From Paracoccaceae bacterium (lineage in GTDB: Bacteria > Pseudomonadota > Alphaproteobacteria > Rhodobacterales > Rhodobacteraceae), in NCBI GenBank assembly GCA_012036325.1, contig JAAUPC010000106.1, positions 1-10,389 of the forward strand: 10,389 nt of DNA, read 5' to 3'. The notes beneath the pieces were generated by a model. That model was given only the letters and a program-made list of their open reading frames with translations. It was not told the DNA's origin and searched no databases. The translations under genes were made by a program, and so were the position numbers. Shown in pieces: positions 7,303 to 10,389 of this stretch. How positions within the stretch are numbered: position 1 is the stretch's first letter; every line of letters starts with the position of its first letter.

Positions 7303-8562
7303 TCACGCCCTGCCGACTTCGGCAGATTTGTTGAGATCGTACAGCGACTTGGCAAGTTTCTGCAGTTCCTTGCGCAGCGGATTCTTCGCGGCGTTTTCGG
7401 CGATGGGCAGGCCGTGGTCGTTGGCCTGGGTCACCTGTTCGCCGCCATCGGGAAGCTGCACCTCGATGTCGATATCCAGGCTTTCGGCCATGCGCTTGAC
7501 GCGGGCCTTGCCGGAAAGGTCGGTGAACTTGGGCGCACGGTTCAGCACATAGCGCACCTTGTCATGCGGCAGCGCTTCCGCCTTCAGGGCGCGCACGAAG
7601 CGCAGGATGTTCTGGGCCGACCGCAGGTCAAGCTCAAGCAGGGCAAAGTAGACATGCGCGCGGTTCAGGACCGCTTCGGTCCAGCCGACCACGGTGGAGG
7701 GCATGTCGACGATGACGAAATCGAAGTTGGCCTGTGCCATGTCAAGGATGCGGCCGATGTCGTCGGGCTGCATCATCTCCAAGGGCAGCATGTCGGTCGG
7801 CGCGGTCAGGACGTGCAGCTTGTCGTTGAAGGTCAGCATCGACTTGACAAGGCTGTCTGCGTCCAGCGCGGCCGTATCGGTCAGGACTTCAAGCACGGCC
7901 TCTTTGCGGGGCAGGTCAAGGTAGGTGGCAATCGAGCCGAACTGCAGGTCAAGGTCGATAATGCAGACGCGGGTGCCTTCCGATTCCGGGATCAGGCACA
8001 ATTCCCAGGCAAGGTTCGCGGCAAAGGTCGAGGCGCCCGCGCCCCCCGCCATGCCATGAACCGGCAGGATCACGCCATTGCGGTCACCCTTGGGCTTGGT
8101 CATGCCGGTGAAGACGCCGGTTTCGGGGTCATAGCCTTCCGGCATGACGATGCTGGGCTTGCGCAGGCGTTCAATCGCCTCATGCAGCGCGCCTTCGGGC
8201 AGCGGGTAGGGTACGAAGTCATCGGCCCCAAGCTTCAGCATCTGGTGCAGGACCGAAGGGCTGACTTGGTTGGCGATCAGCAAAACCTTGATCTTCTTGG
8301 CTTTCGCCGCCTTGATCACGTCGTTCATCTTCGACAGTTCGCTTTCGTCCTCGCTGTCGACAGCGATGGCGACGAATTGCATGCCCGAGCTGTCGGGCTG
8401 CTTGAGGAAAACCAGCGCATCTTCGAAGTTCAGGTCGCCCCAGGCTTCGCCCAGTTCCTGTTCCATGTCGTCGATCAAGAGGTCAAAGCGCTGCACATCC
8501 CGCGAGATGGTGCAGGCCAGGATTGGCGCGGGGTCACTTTGTACCGTGGCTTTGCTCGTCAT
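7303..8562 (-). CDS. cpaE: TadZ/CpaE pilus localisation protein, atypical ParA/MinD-like ATPase
   Basis: A 419-residue protein of the CpaE/TadZ family, which places the Tad machine, often at a cell pole. Residues about 12-135 form a response-regulator-like receiver domain (LGADDFVPYPLPEGAL at 111-126 is the typical end of such folds). Residues about 162-400 are a SIMIBI/ParA-like domain, with the strand ILPVHG leading into a P-loop at 170-180. The P-loop reads GMAGGAGASTF: both lysines of the ParA consensus KGGxGKT are alanine (A172, A177). The A' motif IIDLDLQFG (201-209) and the strand FVIVDMPSTV are kept. Missing Walker lysines are known in some TadZ proteins, so this is a subfamily trait, not decay. 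It is the first gene after the 8563-8756 gap and likely the first of the motor/platform transcript. Confidence 0.94.
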   Translation of the reverse strand: MTSKATVQSDPAPILACTISRDVQRFDLLIDDMEQELGEAWGDLNFEDALVFLKQPDSSGMQFVAIAVDSEDESELSKMNDVIKAAKAKKIKVLLIANQVSPSVLHQMLKLGADDFVPYPLPEGALHEAIERLRKPSIVMPEGYDPETGVFTGMTKPKGDRNGVILPVHGMAGGAGASTFAANLAWELCLIPESEGTRVCIIDLDLQFGSIATYLDLPRKEAVLEVLTDTAALDADSLVKSMLTFNDKLHVLTAPTDMLPLEMMQPDDIGRILDMAQANFDFVIVDMPSTVVGWTEAVLNRAHVYFALLELDLRSAQNILRFVRALKAEALPHDKVRYVLNRAPKFTDLSGKARVKRMAESLDIDIEVQLPDGGEQVTQANDHGLPIAENAAKNPLRKELQKLAKSLYDLNKSAEVGRA

Positions 8563-8756
8563 CTCGCGTCACGTCCTTTCAGTTCCAGGGGCCGGTTCGC
8601 CAGACCCCAACGGAGTGTGGCAAAGTCAATGTCGATTGCAACCGTCTCAACGACGATAGCCAGCCACCACTCTCTGCAAGGGTGACATTGGTCAGGAATG
8701 GTGGCGAGAATTGGGCTAAAAATGCCTGAATCTTGGATTTCACCACGATATGGAAA
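8563..8756 (-). promoter_or_regulatory. Noncoding region upstream of cpaE, probable promoter region
   Basis: This 194-nt gap follows the ompA terminator and precedes cpaE. Because a strong terminator separates the two units, a promoter for cpaE-tadA-tadB-tadC is expected here. I see no clear -35/-10 pair and no TTAA-N7-TTAA CtrA site. TTGACT (minus strand, near 8625) is a possible -35, but no good -10 follows it. The only Shine-Dalgarno-like sequence for cpaE is AAAGGA, 11 nt before ATG 8562, which is a long spacing. Confidence 0.4.
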
Positions 8757-8787
8757 CGAAAAGGCCGGGCAGGGGCCCGGCCTTTCG
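8757..8787 (-). terminator. Rho-independent terminator after the OmpA-like lipoprotein gene
   Basis: AAAGGCCGGGC (8760-8770) and GCCCGGCCTTT (8775-8785) form a perfect 11-bp GC-rich stem with a 4-nt loop. CG/CG pairs extend it across one bulged A. On the minus strand the stem is followed by TTTTCGTTT, a usable T-tract. It begins about 19 nt after the ompA stop and separates the cpaC-ompA transcript from cpaE. Confidence 0.88.
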
Positions 8788-8805
8788 CATTTGCTGTTTT
8801 GAGGC

Positions 8806-9459
8806 TTAGCCTTCGACGCCCGCCACGGTAGCGGCTGCAACCGGAGCCCGAGTGGCGCTGTCCACATACTCGCGCCAGATGATCGCGGCATATTTGCCGT
8901 TCAACACCAGCGGGTGCGATTCGACGAAGCCCGAAACCTCGGTCACCGTGCGACGGTTGCGCATCTCCGGTTCGTTCGTTTGCACGATCGGTTGCGTCTT
9001 GCCACGGGAAACGACCGCTTCCAGCCGCGACCGTGACACGCCAAGCGTGGAAAGATAGGCCACCGCCGCCTGTGCCCGGCGCAAGCCGAGTCGCTGGTTG
9101 TATCCGGCCGAACCGACAAGGTCGGTGTGACCGAAGACGCGGAACCGCACTTCCGGGAACTGGCGGATGAAGTCGGCCTGCTTCTTCAAGATGGCCTTGG
9201 CATCTTCCGACAGCTCGGCGCTGTTGAACTCAAAGTTGATCGTGTCCGGCACCTCGGCGTTGAAACGCTCGGCCAGGGCGACGGTATAACTGATCTGACC
9301 CGTCTGGATCAGGGTATTGTTCATCGTGGCGTTGCCAAACTGGCCCTTGTCCACTTCCGAGCCGACTTCGCGGTCCCAGCTGGCCGAGGATTCACCACAG
9401 GCGGCCAGTGCCAGGAGGGCGGAAGAGGCAAGCAGCTTGATAAGCGTACTGGTCATCAT
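8806..9459 (-). CDS. OmpA-domain lipoprotein of the Tad locus
   Basis: A 217-residue lipoprotein: signal sequence with lipobox ALAAC (C21 acylated), a spacer of about 50 residues, then an OmpA C-terminal peptidoglycan-binding domain at about 72-175. The domain shows INFEFNSAELSEDA, FGHTDLVGS (D113) and NQRLGLRRAQAAVAYL (R128), the residues that contact diaminopimelate in this family. A tail of about 40 residues ends in an alanine/valine-rich stretch. It would anchor an outer-membrane complex to the cell wall, and its place directly after the secretin suggests the Tad secretin complex. ATG 9459 is one base from the cpaC stop. GGAG inside the cpaC end is 7 nt before a second ATG at 9456, so translation may begin there. 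Confidence 0.9.
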   Translation of the reverse strand: MMTSTLIKLLASSALLALAACGESSASWDREVGSEVDKGQFGNATMNNTLIQTGQISYTVALAERFNAEVPDTINFEFNSAELSEDAKAILKKQADFIRQFPEVRFRVFGHTDLVGSAGYNQRLGLRRAQAAVAYLSTLGVSRSRLEAVVSRGKTQPIVQTNEPEMRNRRTVTEVSGFVESHPLVLNGKYAAIIWREYVDSATRAPVAAATVAGVEG

Positions 9460-9460
9460 C

Positions 9461-9961
9461 TTACTCCATCACATAGCCGTAGGAGGTGCTGAAGTCTTGC
9501 CGGGCCACTTCGCCCGCCGCTCCACCACCGTTGGGGGATTTCGCAACTTCACCGCGCAGGAAGAGATCGCGTTCGGTCGGCAGGCGGACACGGTCCGTCG
9601 GCAGGGCCAGCGCCTCACCCGAGACCGGGGTCACAAGATGCGGGGTCACGATGATGACAAGCTCGGTCTGGCTGCGCTGGTAGTCCGCGCTGCGGAACAA
9701 GGCCCCCAGAACCGGCAGATCGCCGATCCACGGCACCTGCGAGGCGTTGTTGCGGAAGTCGTCCTGCAGAAGGCCGGCAATCGCAAAGCTTTGCCCATCA
9801 CGCATTTCCACCGTGGTGGTGGTCAGACGCTGCCGGAAGGCCGGGATGACCGTGCCGTCCGCCTGGGTAAAGCCGTTGGTCGTGTCGATCTGCGACACCG
9901 CCGCGTTGATCGTCAGGTTGATGATGTCCTGATCCACCACCACCGGGGTGAAGTTCAGCAC
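9461..9961 (-). CDS. cpaC: Flp pilus secretin CpaC/RcpA, C-terminal part only
   Basis: The outer-membrane secretin channel of the Tad pilus. About 166 C-terminal residues are present: LNFTPVVVDQDIINL, then VEMRDGQSFAIAGLLQDD, then the hallmark VPWIGDLPVLGALFRS and TELVIIVTPHLVTPV, with a C-terminal extension ending in YGYVME. The frame stays open upstream to a GTG at 10012 and beyond. However, residues upstream of LNFTP (FLRKPKTGTSRVLC) do not look like the FGVxLxFTP strand expected of CpaC, and the DNA there fits another gene better. I therefore end the secretin at about 9961 and treat it as cut by a junction, not by a real start. Its stop overlaps the ompA ribosome binding region. Confidence 0.9.
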   Translation of the reverse strand: MLNFTPVVVDQDIINLTINAAVSQIDTTNGFTQADGTVIPAFRQRLTTTTVEMRDGQSFAIAGLLQDDFRNNASQVPWIGDLPVLGALFRSADYQRSQTELVIIVTPHLVTPVSGEALALPTDRVRLPTERDLFLRGEVAKSPNGGGAAGEVARQDFSTSYGYVME

Positions 9962-10012
9962 GCACAGCACCCGGCTCGTTCCCGTCTTCGGCTTTCGCAG
10001 GAACGTGTACAC

Positions 10013-10150
10013 GCTGGCGTCGGCGTCGTCGGCGTCGCGGCCGGGTTTCTCTATTACGCCTATGGCGTCAGCGGACGCGGCGACACCGCGCGCACTTATC
10101 CCGTCAACGCCATCTTCGGCCGCATCGACGGCGTGACGGTCGGGTCCGAG
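10013..10150 (+). pseudogene. Fragment resembling the N-terminus of MlaD (phospholipid transport substrate-binding protein)
   Basis: The plus-strand frame reads AGVGVVGVAAGFLYYAYGVS, then a short linker, then YPVNAIFGRIDGVTVGSE. This is the pattern of an MlaD/MCE N-terminus: one membrane anchor followed by the first strands of the MCE domain (family pattern Y-x-V-x-A-x-F-x-x-I-x-G-L-x-x-G). It stops at TGA 10151 after about 46 residues, where MlaD should continue for over 100 more. Upstream, RRNVYTL in the +1 frame (about 9994-10014) also fits an MlaD start, which suggests a small indel there. It has no functional link to the Tad genes and appears to be foreign sequence joined to the contig. 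Confidence 0.5.
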
Positions 10151-10387
10151 TGAATGACGGCGCGCGCGATCGTCGAAGGCAGCTGGATGTGAGGCAGATG
10201 GAACGGCGTGTAGAAGACGTAGAACGGCCCGTCACCGAGCTTGTAGTAGGCAAACTGAGTTTGCTTCAGCGGGTTGTCTTCGTGCACGGGATCGATATGG
10301 AACGCGGCGGCGAGCTCGCGCATCGTCGCGACGGACGTCCTTCGGGGTCTCACCCGCGTAGCTCGGATACACCCGGTCCGCGTAGCG
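10129..10387 (-). pseudogene. Fragment resembling a SAF-domain / homoserine-dehydrogenase-like oxidoreductase, frameshifted
   Basis: The minus strand encodes MRELAAAFHIDPVHEDNP, then YYKLGDGPFYVFYTPFHLPH, then IARAVIHSDPTVTP. The middle motif is typical of the C-terminal part of NAD(P)-dependent homoserine-dehydrogenase-like proteins with a SAF domain; this is recalled from family knowledge, not searched. At 10333-10334 one extra G appears to shift the frame. Upstream, another frame reads YADRVYPSYAGETPKDV, and removing one base joins it as ETPKDVVATMRELAAAF. The fragment enters from the window edge and overlaps the MlaD-like fragment on the other strand at 10129-10150, so the exact junction is hidden there. 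Confidence 0.45.
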
Positions 10388-10389
10388 CG

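Noticed and set aside
6208..8685. Very long open frame on the plus strand (825 codons) opposite tadA and cpaE
   Set aside because: It is antisense to two unmistakable genes. Its composition (rich in H, D, R, Q, G) is typical of the complement of high-GC coding sequence, and no domain is recognisable.
8559..8891. Minus-strand open frame of 110 codons across the ompA-cpaE gap
   Set aside because: It overlaps the ompA end and the strong terminator, has no recognisable domain and no convincing ribosome binding site. The gap is better read as regulatory.
9317..10010. Plus-strand open frame running through ompA and cpaC into the MlaD-like fragment
   Set aside because: The first part is antisense to the OmpA lipoprotein and the secretin. 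Only the last ~46 codons are family-like, and they belong to the foreign fragment.
10096..10353. Reading the terminal minus-strand frame as a complete 85-residue gene starting at 10353
   Set aside because: The N-terminal residues before MRELAAAF come from the wrong side of a frameshift, and the C-terminal residues after TVTP are antisense to the MlaD-like fragment. It is a fragment, not a small gene.
1..10389. CRISPR arrays, tRNA/rRNA genes, insertion sequences, toxin-antitoxin or phage genes
   Set aside because: No regularly spaced repeats, tRNA-like folds, transposase motifs or inverted-repeat ends were seen. Apart from the chimeric tail the window is filled by one folate gene and the Tad locus.

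Overview
The window looks like a chromosomal segment of an alphaproteobacterium, most likely of the Rhodobacteraceae/Roseobacteraceae group. The grounds are high GC, the gene order of a Tad (tight adherence / Flp pilus) locus, and the protein style: a TadA ending in YEPII, a TadZ/CpaE without Walker lysines, and a Tad-linked AAA ATPase. No taxonomic search was possible, so this placement is inference.

Layout. Bases 2-478 (+) hold the 3' part of a 5-formyltetrahydrofolate cyclo-ligase gene, convergent with everything that follows. From 517 to about 9961 all genes lie on the minus strand and form the assembly-machine part of a Tad locus. In transcription order these are: secretin cpaC/rcpA (only its 3' end), an OmpA-domain lipoprotein, a strong Rho-independent terminator at 8757-8787, then cpaE/tadZ, tadA/cpaF, tadB, tadC, a TadD-type TPR lipoprotein, a second larger TPR lipoprotein, the prepilin peptidase cpaA/tadV, and an AAA ATPase of a widespread, poorly characterised family. 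The pilin (flp), cpaB/rcpC and tadE/F/G genes are not in the window.

How they work together. CpaA processes prepilins. The TadA hexameric ATPase drives the inner-membrane platform TadB/TadC. TadZ/CpaE is thought to position the apparatus. The two TPR lipoproteins and the OmpA lipoprotein probably act with the secretin at the outer membrane or periplasm. The terminator plus a 194-nt gap divides the locus into a secretin/OmpA unit and a motor/platform unit starting at cpaE.

Two things stand out. First, tadB carries a single-base deletion near 5105-5110. Restoring one base gives a normal 322-residue TadB that ends just before tadC. Second, the last ~430 bases are not Tad sequence. Secretin similarity stops abruptly near 9961, and two short gene fragments in opposite orientations follow: an MlaD-like N-terminus and a SAF-domain/homoserine-dehydrogenase-like piece with its own 1-base frameshift. 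This is best explained as a chimeric contig end rather than biology. I found no convincing new biological system. The least understood component is the Tad-linked AAA ATPase at 517-1833.
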